From NCBI RefSeq assembly GCF_000383875.1, contig NZ_KB912913.1, positions 62,001 to 126,000 on the forward strand: a stretch of DNA of 64,000 nucleotides. The letters run 5' to 3'. This DNA comes from Caldibacillus debilis DSM 16016 (GTDB lineage: Bacteria; Bacillota; Bacilli; Bacillales; Caldibacillaceae). The stretch's first letter is position 1. Every line of letters starts with the position of its first letter. Of this stretch, positions 18,865 to 27,507 are shown one piece after another. Made by a program: the position numbers and the translations under genes. The notes under the pieces were generated by a model, which did not search any database, was not told the origin of the DNA, and saw nothing but the letters and a program-made list of their open reading frames with translations.

Positions 18865-18918
18865 TTGACTTTTCCAACGGAGCGGGTCATAATTATATAT
18901 GAACATATACTCATATAT
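18865..18918 (+). promoter_or_regulatory. czrA promoter with overlapping CzrA-type operator
   Basis: TTGACT (18865-18870) and CATAAT (18888-18893) are 17 bases apart. Directly after lies the dyad ATATATGA-N8-TCATATAT (18895-18918), which matches the operator type of CzrA/SmtB repressors. The regulator should repress its own operon. Confidence 0.82.
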
Positions 18919-18934
18919 TTAATCGGAGGATGCC

Positions 18935-19288
18935 ATGAAAAAAGAAGCCGGCCCGCTTTGGCTTTCGGATGAAACCGTCGATCAGGTTGCCCAAATTTTC
19001 AAAGTATTGGCGGATCCGACGAGAATCAAAATCCTGTATTTATTGTCCCGGGAAGAATCCGGAGTCAACCGCCTCGCCGATATGTTGGGTTTGTCCCAGT
19101 CGGCCGTGTCCCATCAGCTGCGGGTGCTGAAAAGCATGCGTCTCGTCAAAAACCGCCGCAGCGGGCAATCGATTTTATATTCCTGCGATGATGAACATGT
19201 CATTTCTTTGCTGTGCCAAGCCATCGACCACGCCGGCCATGAAGGGAGCGATTCTTTTGGCGGACCGTCGGCATCATCATCCGGATGA
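18935..19288 (+). CDS. czrA: ArsR/SmtB-family metal-sensing repressor, CzrA type
   Basis: The 117-residue winged-helix repressor has the recognition helix SQSAVSHQLRVLKSM. The last helix contains D-x-H, ten residues, then H-x-x-H (DEHVISLLCQAIDHAGH), the alpha-5 zinc/cobalt site of CzrA. Metal binding should release it from the dyad at 18895-18918. The downstream efflux gene begins inside its 3' end, so the two are translationally coupled. The Ser-rich tail results from that overlap. Confidence 0.92.
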   Translation: MKKEAGPLWLSDETVDQVAQIFKVLADPTRIKILYLLSREESGVNRLADMLGLSQSAVSHQLRVLKSMRLVKNRRSGQSILYSCDDEHVISLLCQAIDHAGHEGSDSFGGPSASSSG

Positions 19289-20198
19289 CCACCATCACGG
19301 ACATCCGCATCACCATTTTGACCATTACCGGGAAGGAAATAAGAAGGGGTTAATGATTGCCGTCTGCATCACGGCGGGCATCATGCTATTGGAATTTTTC
19401 GGGGGGATTTTGACGAACAGCCTGGCCCTTTTGTCCGATTCCGGGCATATGCTCAGCGATCTCGGTTCGCTCCTTTTGAGTTTTATCGCCATCCTGTTCG
19501 CCAAACGGCCTTCCTCCCCGGAAAAGACATACGGGTATTACCGGTTTGAAATATTGGCGGCATTTGTGAACGGAATCACCCTGTTCTTTTTGTCCGGCTT
19601 TATCGTCTGGGAAGCGGTGGAAAGGTTTTTCGATCCCCCGGCGGTAAACAGCGGGGCCATGATCGCCATCGCCTTCGCCGGACTGACGGCCAATCTTTTG
19701 AGCGCCCTGGTCCTGATGAAAACGGCCGATGTCCAGGGAAACATCAATATCCGGAGCGCCTTCCTCCACGTCGTCGGCGACGCCTTGGGGTCGGTCGGAG
19801 CCATCGTTGCGGGGTTTCTCATGTATTCTTTCGGCTGGTATCTCGCCGACCCGGCGATTTCCGTTTTCGTCGCCCTCCTGATCATGAGAAGCGGCTGGAA
19901 CGTTTTCAACCGCTCCGTCCATATTCTGATGGAGGGCACCCCCGCCAACATCGACCAACGGGAAGTGAAAAGGGCGCTGGAAGAAATCGACGGGGTCATC
20001 CGCGTCTGCGATCTGCACATTTGGACGATCACTTCCGGCATGGATTCGTTAAGCTGCCATCTTTTGGTCGACAAGGATTGCGATTGTCAAAAAATTCTGC
20101 AAAAGGCCATCCATCTGATGGAAGAAAAATTTCACATCCGCCATTCCACAATCCAAGTGGAAAAACCGGACATCGCCCATTTGAAGATGGGAATTTGA
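19257..20198 (+). CDS. czcD: Cation diffusion facilitator, zinc/cadmium/cobalt efflux (CzcD type)
   Basis: The 313-residue transporter exchanges cytoplasmic divalent metal for protons. A His-rich N-terminus (about 5-25) precedes six membrane segments with the metal-binding SDSGHMLSDLG (TM2) and HVVGDALGSVGA (TM5) motifs, then a cytoplasmic C-terminal domain. I favour TTG 19257, which has GGGAG seven bases upstream. ATG 19239 would give six more residues but lacks a ribosome-binding site. The gene overlaps czrA by about 32 bases. Confidence 0.93.
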   Translation: MADRRHHHPDDHHHGHPHHHFDHYREGNKKGLMIAVCITAGIMLLEFFGGILTNSLALLSDSGHMLSDLGSLLLSFIAILFAKRPSSPEKTYGYYRFEILAAFVNGITLFFLSGFIVWEAVERFFDPPAVNSGAMIAIAFAGLTANLLSALVLMKTADVQGNINIRSAFLHVVGDALGSVGAIVAGFLMYSFGWYLADPAISVFVALLIMRSGWNVFNRSVHILMEGTPANIDQREVKRALEEIDGVIRVCDLHIWTITSGMDSLSCHLLVDKDCDCQKILQKAIHLMEEKFHIRHSTIQVEKPDIAHLKMGI

Positions 20199-20203
20199 CC
20201 GCC

Positions 20204-20229
20204 GCGGCCGGCCTCCGGCCGCGTTTTTT
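20204..20229 (+). terminator. Intrinsic terminator of czrA-czcD
   Basis: GCGGCCGG (20204-20211) and CCGGCCGC (20215-20222) form a perfect stem, followed by G and six T. Confidence 0.9.
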
Positions 20230-20315
20230 CTTGCCGGCGGCCGGTACATGTTTTGCCGAAACGTGCGCATATTATAAATGCGGCGGGAGAGTCAAAACAT
20301 GAAGGAGGACAAGGA

Positions 20316-20942
20316 ATGAGTTTCCAGCAGCAAAACCAACCGCAAACCAATTGGCAACCCCAACAAGTTCCCGGGAAATTCAACCACGGCGGCCATGAAG
20401 TGTTCGATGTCCACGAAGTCTTGTCCGCAACGATCGGGGCTTTGAACGTATATACCCTGTTGCGGCAATTCGTCAAGGATCCGGAACTTACGGACATCAT
20501 GAACCGCCAATATCAGTTCATCCAAGATGAGTACAATATCACCTTGGAATGTTTCCAAACCGGAAGGGATCCGTCGAAACCGACGCAAAGTTACATGATG
20601 AAACAGAACAACGATTTTGTTTACGGCATGAAGCAACAGCAGCCGAAAAAGCCGGTGCAATCGGCCAATGAAATCAATGATGCGGTTGTCAGCGGCCTGT
20701 TGCTGGGGCAATTAAAGGCCATTGCCACAGGAAAAACCTTTGCCGCTTTGGAAACAACCAACCCCGTCGTCCGCAGGGTGCTTCAAGACTCGATTCCCAA
20801 CGATATCGAGATGGCTTACGAGCTTTCCCTTTACCAAAATAAACACGGGCATTACCAGGTTCCCCAGCTCACGCAGCAGGACATGACGATGATGGTGAAC
20901 GCTTACGCAAAAGCCCAGGGGCAATCCCCGTATACCCATTAA
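20316..20942 (+). CDS. CotF-family spore coat protein
   Basis: The 208-residue protein has a Gln/Pro/Asn-rich N-terminus (1-25). A helical CotF-like domain follows (EVLSATIGALNVYTLLRQFVKDPELTDIMNRQ and LLLGQLKAIATGKTFAALETTNPVVRRVLQDSI), ending in a YQVPQ segment. This order is typical of YhcQ/CotF-like coat proteins deposited on the spore during sporulation. The start is ATG 20316 behind GAAGGAGGA. A terminator follows. Confidence 0.9.
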   Translation: MSFQQQNQPQTNWQPQQVPGKFNHGGHEVFDVHEVLSATIGALNVYTLLRQFVKDPELTDIMNRQYQFIQDEYNITLECFQTGRDPSKPTQSYMMKQNNDFVYGMKQQQPKKPVQSANEINDAVVSGLLLGQLKAIATGKTFAALETTNPVVRRVLQDSIPNDIEMAYELSLYQNKHGHYQVPQLTQQDMTMMVNAYAKAQGQSPYTH

Positions 20943-20966
20943 CGGCGGGGGTAGGCCCCATGCGGA

Positions 20967-21000
20967 AGGCTGTCCCGAAAACGGGGCAGCCTCTTTTCTT
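20967..21000 (+). terminator. Intrinsic terminator of the coat-protein gene
   Basis: AGGCTG (20967-20972) pairs with CAGCCT (20987-20992), with inner CCCG/CGGG pairs, and a T-rich tract follows. Confidence 0.8.
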
Positions 21001-21592
21001 CCTTCGGTGGGCAGGCGCCCGCCCGGGATTCCCTTCTGCAAGTATGGCCCCGCTTTTGGACCCCTGGAACGGCTTGCCCAGGGATAGACGGACTCCGCCT
21101 TGCCCGAAAGATTCCTTCATTGGGAAAGATTCTTTCACCGGGAGTCCCCCTTGGCCGGATGAACTTGCCTTGGCGTCAAGGGACGCCCGAGCCGGTTCGA
21201 ATCCCTGTCCCGGCCGCATTGGCATCCGTCCGGCGCATGCAGGCTGTTCGGAACAGGGACGGTTGGATTCGGTCCAGCAGGAGGCGGGCAGCGCCTTGCA
21301 AGCGGAAGCGATTCCTCGGCCGGATCGAAATTTCGGGTAGAGAAAATTCGGGCGGATTTTCGGCGCATCTCCCTCCTGCCCCGCCGGCTTTTCGGACACG
21401 GCGGCAGACCGGAAACCGTATCCGGGCCGGACCGGCAGGCGGCCCCATAGCCATTTCCCGCCCGCTTTTCCCGGAAACCGTGACAGCGGGGGCGGGTCAT
21501 TATAGAATAATTATTGGACATTCGGGAACCCGGGGGTTTCCTTTCGGGAGAAGATTTTGGCATTATTATAAGTGAATGGAATTTTTCAATAC
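21001..21592. other. Long gene-free stretch upstream of phoP
   Basis: About 590 bases hold no convincing gene. The first 490 bases are GC-rich with shadow frames only; the last 100 are AT-rich and should contain the phoP promoter, though I cannot assign hexamers. Confidence 0.55.
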
Positions 21593-21619
21593 GGGGATCG
21601 AAGGCTTTCCGAATCCCCC
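21593..21619 (+). promoter_or_regulatory. Leader hairpin before phoP
   Basis: GGGGAT and ATCCCC close a hairpin that ends a few bases before the AGGAAGGAG ribosome-binding site of phoP. It could affect translation or message stability. Confidence 0.4.
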
Positions 21620-21636
21620 AGGAAGGAGACAAGAAG

Positions 21637-22335
21637 ATGACCCGGATTTTGGTCGTTGACGACGAACCTTCCATCGTCACTTTATTAACGTTCAATTTGG
21701 AGCGGGCGGGCTTCGAAGTGCAAAGCGCCGATGACGGTCTCAAAGCGCTAAGGATGGCCGCGGAGGGGAATTATGACTTGATCATTCTCGATTTGATGCT
21801 GCCGGGGATGGACGGGCTGGAAATTTGCAAGACGCTGCGGCAGGAAAAAAATTCGACGCCGATCTTAATCTTGACGGCGAAGGAGGATGAATTTGACAAG
21901 ATCCTCGGGCTGGAATTGGGGGCGGACGATTATTTGACGAAGCCTTTCAGCCCGCGGGAAGTGGTGGCCCGGGTGAAGGCGATCCTGCGGAGGACAAAGG
22001 CGGGACAGCTCCAGGAAAAAGAGGAAGGGGAGGGACCCATCCAAATCGGGGAATTGAAAATATTCCCGAACCGTTATGAAGCTTTTTTCCGCGGGGAAAA
22101 ATTGAATCTCACTCCGAAGGAGTTCGAGCTGCTGCTCTATTTGGCCAACCATAAAGACCGGGTATTGAGCCGGGAACAATTGCTGGATGCGGTTTGGAAC
22201 TACGATTTTACCGGGGACACCCGCATCGTCGATGTACATATCAGCCATTTGCGGGAAAAGATTGAAGAAGATACGAAAAATCCCAAATACATCAAGACCG
22301 TTCGCGGCTTCGGCTACAAAATGGCGGGAGAGTAA
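21637..22335 (+). CDS. phoP: Phosphate-responsive response regulator PhoP
   Basis: The 232-residue OmpR-type regulator has an N-terminal receiver domain with the acidic pair D8/D9, the phospho-acceptor D52 in LIILDLMLPG and the conserved Lys in LTKPF. The C-terminal winged helix (about 135-230) ends in TVRGFGYKM. Phosphorylated by PhoR under phosphate limitation, it should bind the hexamer array upstream of pstS. The ATG follows AGGAAGGAG. phoR starts two bases after the stop. Confidence 0.94.
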   Translation: MTRILVVDDEPSIVTLLTFNLERAGFEVQSADDGLKALRMAAEGNYDLIILDLMLPGMDGLEICKTLRQEKNSTPILILTAKEDEFDKILGLELGADDYLTKPFSPREVVARVKAILRRTKAGQLQEKEEGEGPIQIGELKIFPNRYEAFFRGEKLNLTPKEFELLLYLANHKDRVLSREQLLDAVWNYDFTGDTRIVDVHISHLREKIEEDTKNPKYIKTVRGFGYKMAGE

Positions 22336-22337
22336 AA

Positions 22338-24119
22338 ATGAACAGATTCTGGCTGAGGATATCTTCCTTTTTTTTATTGCTCCTGTTTCTCGTCCTGGCC
22401 GGCCTCGGCTTTTCCGTCGCCAAACTGGTGGAAAACAGCTATAAGGACATGGTGGAGAGGCAATTGCTGCATGATGCGGACATGGTAGTGAAATCCGTCG
22501 GCGGCTCCCTTTTCAGCGATGCCCCCCACTTGCAGGAAAGGATCCGTGAATGGTACGGGGGCTGGGACGTGCGGGTGACGATCATCGACAAAAACGGGAA
22601 GGTACTGGCCGACTCGTCCGAGGATCCGGAGAAGATGGAAAACCACCGTAACCGCCCCGAAATCCGGGCGATCTTCGATGATAAGAAGGAATACGGCATG
22701 GCTCTGCACCGGAGCCAAACCCTCGGATACAAAATGATGTACGTGGCCAGGCCGGTTTACGATGAAAATGGGGAGACGAAAGCCGCCGTGCGGACGGCCA
22801 TTTCCTTGAAGGAGATCGGCAAGGTCGTGGACCAGCTTTGGCTGAATATCGCCATCGCCATGGGGATCGCCTTCCTCTTTTCGGGAATCATCGGAATCGC
22901 CATGGCCAGGGGCATCACCCGTCCCGTGGAGGAAATCACCCGCGTCGCCAAGACGCTGGTGAAGAAGGATTACTCCCAACGGGTGGCGATCCGGACGAAA
23001 GGGGAACTGAAGGAACTTTCCGATGCCATGAACCTGCTGGCGGAAAGTCTGCAAAGCCAAATGGAAGAAATCTACGAAAACCAGCAAAGGCTGAGCGGCA
23101 TCCTGAACAATATGGCCAGCGGGGTCATGCTCACCGATCTGAACCACCGGATCGTTCTCGTCAATCCGGCGATGGAAAACATGATCGGCATCAAGGCGAA
23201 AGACTTGATCGGCAAGTTCCATATCGCCGCCGGAAAGAGTTTCGGCCTCAGCCAATTGATCAACCGGTCGTTGACGGAAGGCAAGAGCATCCACGAGGAA
23301 GTCCACGTGTATTTCCCGAAGGAAAGGATTTTGGATGTCTATATCGCCCCCCATGTCAACATCCACGGTGAAAAAAAAGGCGTGATCACCGTTCTCCACG
23401 ACATCACGAACATCCGGCGGCTGGAAAAGATGCGGAGCGAATTTGTCGCCAACGTTTCCCACGAATTGAAGACGCCGGTCACCTCCTTGATCGGGTTTAC
23501 GGAAACGCTCTTGGACGGGGCCATGTACGATGAAGAGGTGGCGAAAAAATTTTTAAAGATCATCCATGACGAAAGCGTAAGGCTCAACCGCCTGATCAGC
23601 GATATCCTCCTCATCTCCAAAGTGGAACAGGAAGGGCTCCCGTTAAAATTGGAGGAAATTGACATGGTTTCCGTCATCGAAGAATGCGTGGATACCGTCC
23701 AGGAAGAGCTGACGAAAAAGCAGCTGCAGCTTTCCATGCCCGAACGGGGGGAAGTGCGGTTTGAGGCGGACCGGGACCGGCTGAAACAGATCATCTTGAA
23801 CCTTGTGTCCAACGCGATCATGTATACCCCTCCCGGGGGCAAAATCCGGATCGACGCGGCCGATCGGGGAGAAGAGGTTCATTTTGTCATTGAGGATACC
23901 GGGATCGGCATCGCAAAAAAGGATATCCCGCGGATCTTCGAGCGCTTTTACCGGGTGGACAAGGCCCGCTCCCGCAATTCGGGCGGAACCGGTTTAGGGC
24001 TGGCCATCGTCAAACATTTGGTGGAATCCCATCACGGGAAGATCCATGTGGAATCCGAGCCGGGCGTGGGAAGCAAGTTTACGATCGTGTTTCCGAAAAA
24101 GCAAAATCGTATAGGCTGA
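22338..24119 (+). CDS. phoR: Phosphate-sensing histidine kinase PhoR
   Basis: The 593-residue membrane kinase has a first membrane helix (about 8-30), an extracellular domain, a second helix (about 168-190), HAMP, PAS (about 245-350), HisKA with the phosphorylated His in VSHELKTPVT, and an ATPase domain with NLVSNA, DTGIGI and GTGLGLAIV. It phosphorylates PhoP when phosphate is scarce. The gene sits two bases after phoP and is followed by a hairpin terminator and the pst operon. The length is close to B. subtilis PhoR. Confidence 0.94.
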   Translation: MNRFWLRISSFFLLLLFLVLAGLGFSVAKLVENSYKDMVERQLLHDADMVVKSVGGSLFSDAPHLQERIREWYGGWDVRVTIIDKNGKVLADSSEDPEKMENHRNRPEIRAIFDDKKEYGMALHRSQTLGYKMMYVARPVYDENGETKAAVRTAISLKEIGKVVDQLWLNIAIAMGIAFLFSGIIGIAMARGITRPVEEITRVAKTLVKKDYSQRVAIRTKGELKELSDAMNLLAESLQSQMEEIYENQQRLSGILNNMASGVMLTDLNHRIVLVNPAMENMIGIKAKDLIGKFHIAAGKSFGLSQLINRSLTEGKSIHEEVHVYFPKERILDVYIAPHVNIHGEKKGVITVLHDITNIRRLEKMRSEFVANVSHELKTPVTSLIGFTETLLDGAMYDEEVAKKFLKIIHDESVRLNRLISDILLISKVEQEGLPLKLEEIDMVSVIEECVDTVQEELTKKQLQLSMPERGEVRFEADRDRLKQIILNLVSNAIMYTPPGGKIRIDAADRGEEVHFVIEDTGIGIAKKDIPRIFERFYRVDKARSRNSGGTGLGLAIVKHLVESHHGKIHVESEPGVGSKFTIVFPKKQNRIG

Positions 24120-24130
24120 AAACCAAATGC

Positions 24131-24170
24131 AAAAGATATGAACAAATCCCTGTTCATATCTTTTCTTTTT
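24131..24170 (+). terminator. Terminator of phoPR, first copy of a duplicated hairpin
   Basis: AAAAGATATGAACA (24131-24144) pairs perfectly with TGTTCATATCTTTT (24151-24164) over a six-base loop, and a T-rich tract follows. The same hairpin recurs at 24420. Confidence 0.85.
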
Positions 24171-24419
24171 CCCGACTTTTACAGTTGTGCCGGAGAGAAT
24201 TACCTCCAAACCCTTGAGAATACTGATTTTTTTAGGTTACAAAAAATTTTTATCATTATTTTTTGTATATATGCAAATAAATCCTTTTATAACAACAAAA
24301 ATTTGGATATTTTGCCTATTTTAGCATATATACATTAAATTTATAACAAACATCCTTTAAAACCCTTGATATATCAACGTTTTTAAAGAATATTAGGGAT
24401 TTTAACTGCAAAAGTCAGG
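24171..24419. other. AT-rich island between two hairpin copies
   Basis: About 250 bases of strikingly AT-rich sequence, unlike the surroundings, without a credible gene. It contains two TATAACA-type segments near 24285 and 24340 and lies exactly between the two hairpin copies. Confidence 0.6.
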
Positions 24420-24456
24420 AGATATGAACAAATCCCTGTTCATATCTTTTCTTTTT
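24420..24456 (+). terminator. Second copy of the duplicated hairpin
   Basis: AGATATGAACA (24420-24430) and TGTTCATATCT (24437-24447) with the same loop and T tract as the copy at 24131. No gene ends in front of it. Confidence 0.75.
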
Positions 24457-24553
24457 TGTCCGGAAAGGTTTGAGCCTTTGAAGGCGGACAAACGGCCCGT
24501 CTCCAAAAAAACAGGCGGCTTTTCGCCGGGATTTATGGAGAATTTATCCGTCC

Positions 24554-24613
24554 TTTACAAAATCTTAATACTTTGTTCATACCCGCTTAAAAGTGGGCAA
24601 GTATGTTTAAAAT
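24554..24613 (+). promoter_or_regulatory. PhoP-box array and promoter of the pst operon
   Basis: Four hexamers, TTTACA (24554), TTAATA (24565), TTCATA (24576) and TTAAAA (24587), are spaced by exactly five bases, the arrangement of tandem Bacillus Pho boxes. TAAAAT (24608-24613) fits a -10 element at the right distance. A fifth, degenerate unit CAAGTA continues the 11-base register. Confidence 0.85.
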
Positions 24614-24657
24614 GTAAAAGCTAGGACCACGAGATTGAAATTTAAGGGGGACATTTG

Positions 24658-25578
24658 ATGAAGAAAAAGTTTTTCGGACTTCTCACGTTTTTGCTTCTTG
24701 CGGGGATCGTCCTTGCGGCTTGCGGAAACAACGGCAGTAACGGAAACGGCAACAACAACGCCTCCGAAAATGGCGGAGAAGAAAAACAGGAAAAAGTGAC
24801 CGGTTCGATCACCGCCGTCGGTTCGACCGCCATGCAGCCGCTGGTGGAAGAAGCGGCTTCCCAATTCCAGGCGGAAAACCCCGGGGCGACCATTAATGTC
24901 CAAGGCGGGGGAAGCGGGACCGGTCTCAGCCAGGTGAATGAAGGGGTTGTCGACATCGGGAATTCCGACGTGTTTGCGGAAGAAAAGGAAGGGATCGATG
25001 CAAATAAACTCGTCGACCATAAAATCGCCGTCGTCGGCATGGGCCCGATCGTAAACAAGGAAGCGGGCGTAGACAACTTGACCAAGGCCCAGCTGATCGA
25101 TATCTTTACCGGCAAGATTAAAAACTGGAAAGAAGTGGGCGGAAAGGATGTGGACATCGTCGTCATCAACCGGGCGGAAGGTTCCGGCACCCGGGCCACT
25201 TTTGAAAAGTTCGGTTTGGACGGGGCCGAACCGGTCAAGGCCCAGGAGCAGGATTCCTCGGGAACGGTCGTGAAGATCGTCAGCGAAACGCCCGGAGCCA
25301 TCAGCTATGTCGCCTTCTCCTACTTCAATGACAGCGTCGTTCCGCTGAAGATCGACGGCGTGGAACCCACCCAGGAAAACGTGGAAACGAACGATTGGAA
25401 GATTTGGGCGTACCAGCATATGTACACCAACGGCGAACCGAAAGGTTTGACCAAGGCCTTCATCGACTACATGCTGAGCGATGAAATCCAGTCCAATCTC
25501 ATTCCCGAACTCGGCTACATCCCCGTTACCGGGATGAAGGTGGAAAGGGACGCCCAAGGAAACGTCACGAACAAATAA
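24658..25578 (+). CDS. pstS: Phosphate-binding lipoprotein PstS
   Basis: PstS captures phosphate outside the membrane for the PstCAB transporter. The 306-residue precursor has a lipoprotein signal ending in the lipobox LAAC, an Asn/Gly-rich linker (NNGSNGNGNNN), and a type II periplasmic-binding fold. The phosphate-binding segments are GSTAMQPL, GGGSGTGLSQ and RAEGSGTRATF. The start is ATG 24658 behind GGGGG; a TTG one codon earlier is in frame. It lies 45 bases downstream of a PhoP-type promoter. Confidence 0.95.
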   Translation: MKKKFFGLLTFLLLAGIVLAACGNNGSNGNGNNNASENGGEEKQEKVTGSITAVGSTAMQPLVEEAASQFQAENPGATINVQGGGSGTGLSQVNEGVVDIGNSDVFAEEKEGIDANKLVDHKIAVVGMGPIVNKEAGVDNLTKAQLIDIFTGKIKNWKEVGGKDVDIVVINRAEGSGTRATFEKFGLDGAEPVKAQEQDSSGTVVKIVSETPGAISYVAFSYFNDSVVPLKIDGVEPTQENVETNDWKIWAYQHMYTNGEPKGLTKAFIDYMLSDEIQSNLIPELGYIPVTGMKVERDAQGNVTNK

Positions 25579-25597
25579 TCATGGCAAAGATTTCGGA

Positions 25598-25621
25598 CCT
25601 CTCAACGTCCGCGTTGAGAGG
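25598..25621 (+). promoter_or_regulatory. Intercistronic hairpin between pstS and pstC
   Basis: CCTCTCAACG (25598-25607) and CGTTGAGAGG (25612-25621) form a perfect ten-base stem with a four-base loop. Only a weak T tract follows. It probably protects the pstS message or partly terminates, so that the binding protein is made in excess. Confidence 0.75.
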
Positions 25622-25657
25622 TTATCCCCTTTTATGCGGTTGGAGAGGAGTTTAAGC

Positions 25658-26593
25658 ATGATCAATAAAGAAGAAAGAAAAGAAGCGATCGAACAGTGGA
25701 ACAACCAAACAAAGGTATGGACGGAGAAACGGGGGAAAGCGGTCACTTTTCTCGCGGTGAGCGTGATGATTCTCCTGTCCTTTTCCATCCTGATCTTTGT
25801 CGCGTCAAAGGGCATCACCATCTTTACGAAAAACAACGCCAGCCTCGCCGATTTCTTCTTCGGGACGGAATGGAAGCCGAGTGCCGTCAACGAGGAAGGG
25901 AGGCCGCTGGTCGGCGCCCTGCCGATGATTTTCGGCTCCTTTTCCGTCACGATTTTGGCAGCGGTGATCTGTTCCCCGCTTGCCATCGGCGCGGCCGTTT
26001 TTATGACCGAGATCTCGCCGAAATTCGGAATGAAGGTGCTGCAGCCGATCATCGAACTCCTGGTCGGCATTCCTTCCGTCGTCTACGGCTTTTTGGGGGT
26101 TTCCCTCGTCGTTCCTTTTTTGAGGAACACGTTTTCGGGGAGCGGATTCGGCATCGCCGCCGGAACGATCGTCCTGACGATCATGATTCTGCCGACGATC
26201 ACCAGCTTGTCGGTCGATGCGATCCGGTCGGTCCCGGATTCGTTAAGGGAAGCCTCCCTGGCTTTGGGGGCGACCCGCTGGCAGACGATTTACCGGGTCG
26301 TGTTAAAGACCGCCTTGCCGGGCTTGCTGACGGCCGTGATCTTCGGCATGGCCAGGGCCTTCGGGGAAGCGTTGGCGGTGCAGATGGTCATCGGCAACTC
26401 GACCGTCATTCCCGATTCGCTCTTTGAACCGGCTTCAACATTGACGAGCATTTTAACGATGGGAATGGGTTACACGGTCATGGGCCAGGTGGACAACAAC
26501 GCCCTTTGGACGTTGGCCCTGATGCTTCTCCTCATGTCGTATGTCTTCATTTTCATCATTCGGATTATCGGGCGCAGGAGGGAACAGCAATGA
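25658..26593 (+). CDS. pstC: Phosphate ABC transporter permease PstC
   Basis: The 311-residue protein has six membrane segments. An N-terminal cytoplasmic stretch precedes the first helix, an extracellular loop follows (FFFGTEWKPSA), and the permease EAA-type loop (SLREASLALGATRWQTIYRVVLKTALPG) contacts PstB. The start is ATG 25658 behind GAGAGGAG. Its stop overlaps the pstA start by four bases. Confidence 0.95.
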   Translation: MINKEERKEAIEQWNNQTKVWTEKRGKAVTFLAVSVMILLSFSILIFVASKGITIFTKNNASLADFFFGTEWKPSAVNEEGRPLVGALPMIFGSFSVTILAAVICSPLAIGAAVFMTEISPKFGMKVLQPIIELLVGIPSVVYGFLGVSLVVPFLRNTFSGSGFGIAAGTIVLTIMILPTITSLSVDAIRSVPDSLREASLALGATRWQTIYRVVLKTALPGLLTAVIFGMARAFGEALAVQMVIGNSTVIPDSLFEPASTLTSILTMGMGYTVMGQVDNNALWTLALMLLLMSYVFIFIIRIIGRRREQQ

Positions 26594-27474
26594 ACAAGAA
26601 ATTGGCGGACCGCCTGGCGACGGCTGTCTTCTATTTCATCGCCGGGATCATCATCGCCCTGATCGCCTTTCTGATCGGCTATATCCTGTTCAGGGGAATT
26701 ACGGTGATCGACTGGAAATTCCTGACGTCGCCGCCCCGGACATCGCGGCCGGGAGGGGGGATCGGGCCGCAGCTGTTCAACTCCTTCTATTTGCTGCTCA
26801 TCACGCTTGTCATCACCATCCCCCTTTCCTTGGGAGCGGGGATCTACATGGCCGAATACACCAAGAAAAACCGGTTTACCGACTTTCTGCGCACCACGAT
26901 CGAAGTATTGGCGTCTTTGCCTTCGATCGTCGTCGGCCTCTTCGGCTTCCTCTTGTTTGTCAACTATATGGGGTGGGGATTTTCCATCTTTTCCGGGGCC
27001 CTCGCCTTGTCCGTCTTTAATTTGCCCCTGATGGTCCGGGTCGTGGAACAATCGCTGAGCGCCGTTCCCCAGGATCAGAGGGAAGCCGGCTTGGCCCTCG
27101 GGATATCCCGTTGGGAGACGGTGAAAAAAATCATCCTTCCCCGCGCCCTGCCGGGGATCATCACCGGAATCATCCTCGCATCCGGCCGCGTTTTCGGAGA
27201 AGCGGCGGCGCTGATTTATACCGCGGGAATGAGTTCGCCCAACTTGAATTTCAACGACTGGAATCCGCTCAGCCCCGCCTCGCCGTTAAATCCGTTCCGG
27301 CCGGCGGAGACTTTGGCCGTCCATATTTGGAAGATCAATTCGGAAGGGATCATGCCGGATGCCCAGGAAATTTCCGCCGGGTCTTCCGCGATTCTCGTTA
27401 TCGCCATCCTGTTCTTTAACATCAGCGCCCGCTGGATCGGCAGGATCGTCCATAAGCGGCTCACCGCCTCTTAA
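26590..27474 (+). CDS. pstA: Phosphate ABC transporter permease PstA
   Basis: The 294-residue partner of PstC has six membrane segments and its own EAA-type loop (REAGLALGISRWETVKKIILPRALPG). It starts at the ATGA shared with the pstC stop, so the two permeases are translationally coupled. The C-terminus ends in a short basic tail. Confidence 0.95.
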   Translation: MNKKLADRLATAVFYFIAGIIIALIAFLIGYILFRGITVIDWKFLTSPPRTSRPGGGIGPQLFNSFYLLLITLVITIPLSLGAGIYMAEYTKKNRFTDFLRTTIEVLASLPSIVVGLFGFLLFVNYMGWGFSIFSGALALSVFNLPLMVRVVEQSLSAVPQDQREAGLALGISRWETVKKIILPRALPGIITGIILASGRVFGEAAALIYTAGMSSPNLNFNDWNPLSPASPLNPFRPAETLAVHIWKINSEGIMPDAQEISAGSSAILVIAILFFNISARWIGRIVHKRLTAS

Positions 27475-27507
27475 GCGGAATGAGATTTCATTTGAGGAGG
27501 TTTATCC

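Noticed and set aside
21135-21260. tRNA-like T-arm (GGTTCGAATCC) in the gap before phoP
   Set aside because: Only two base pairs flank the loop, and no acceptor or anticodon arm can be formed upstream.
24138-24338. Two short ORFs starting MNKSLFISFLF at both hairpin copies
   Set aside because: The shared start is only the translated hairpin; there is no ribosome-binding site and no common continuation.
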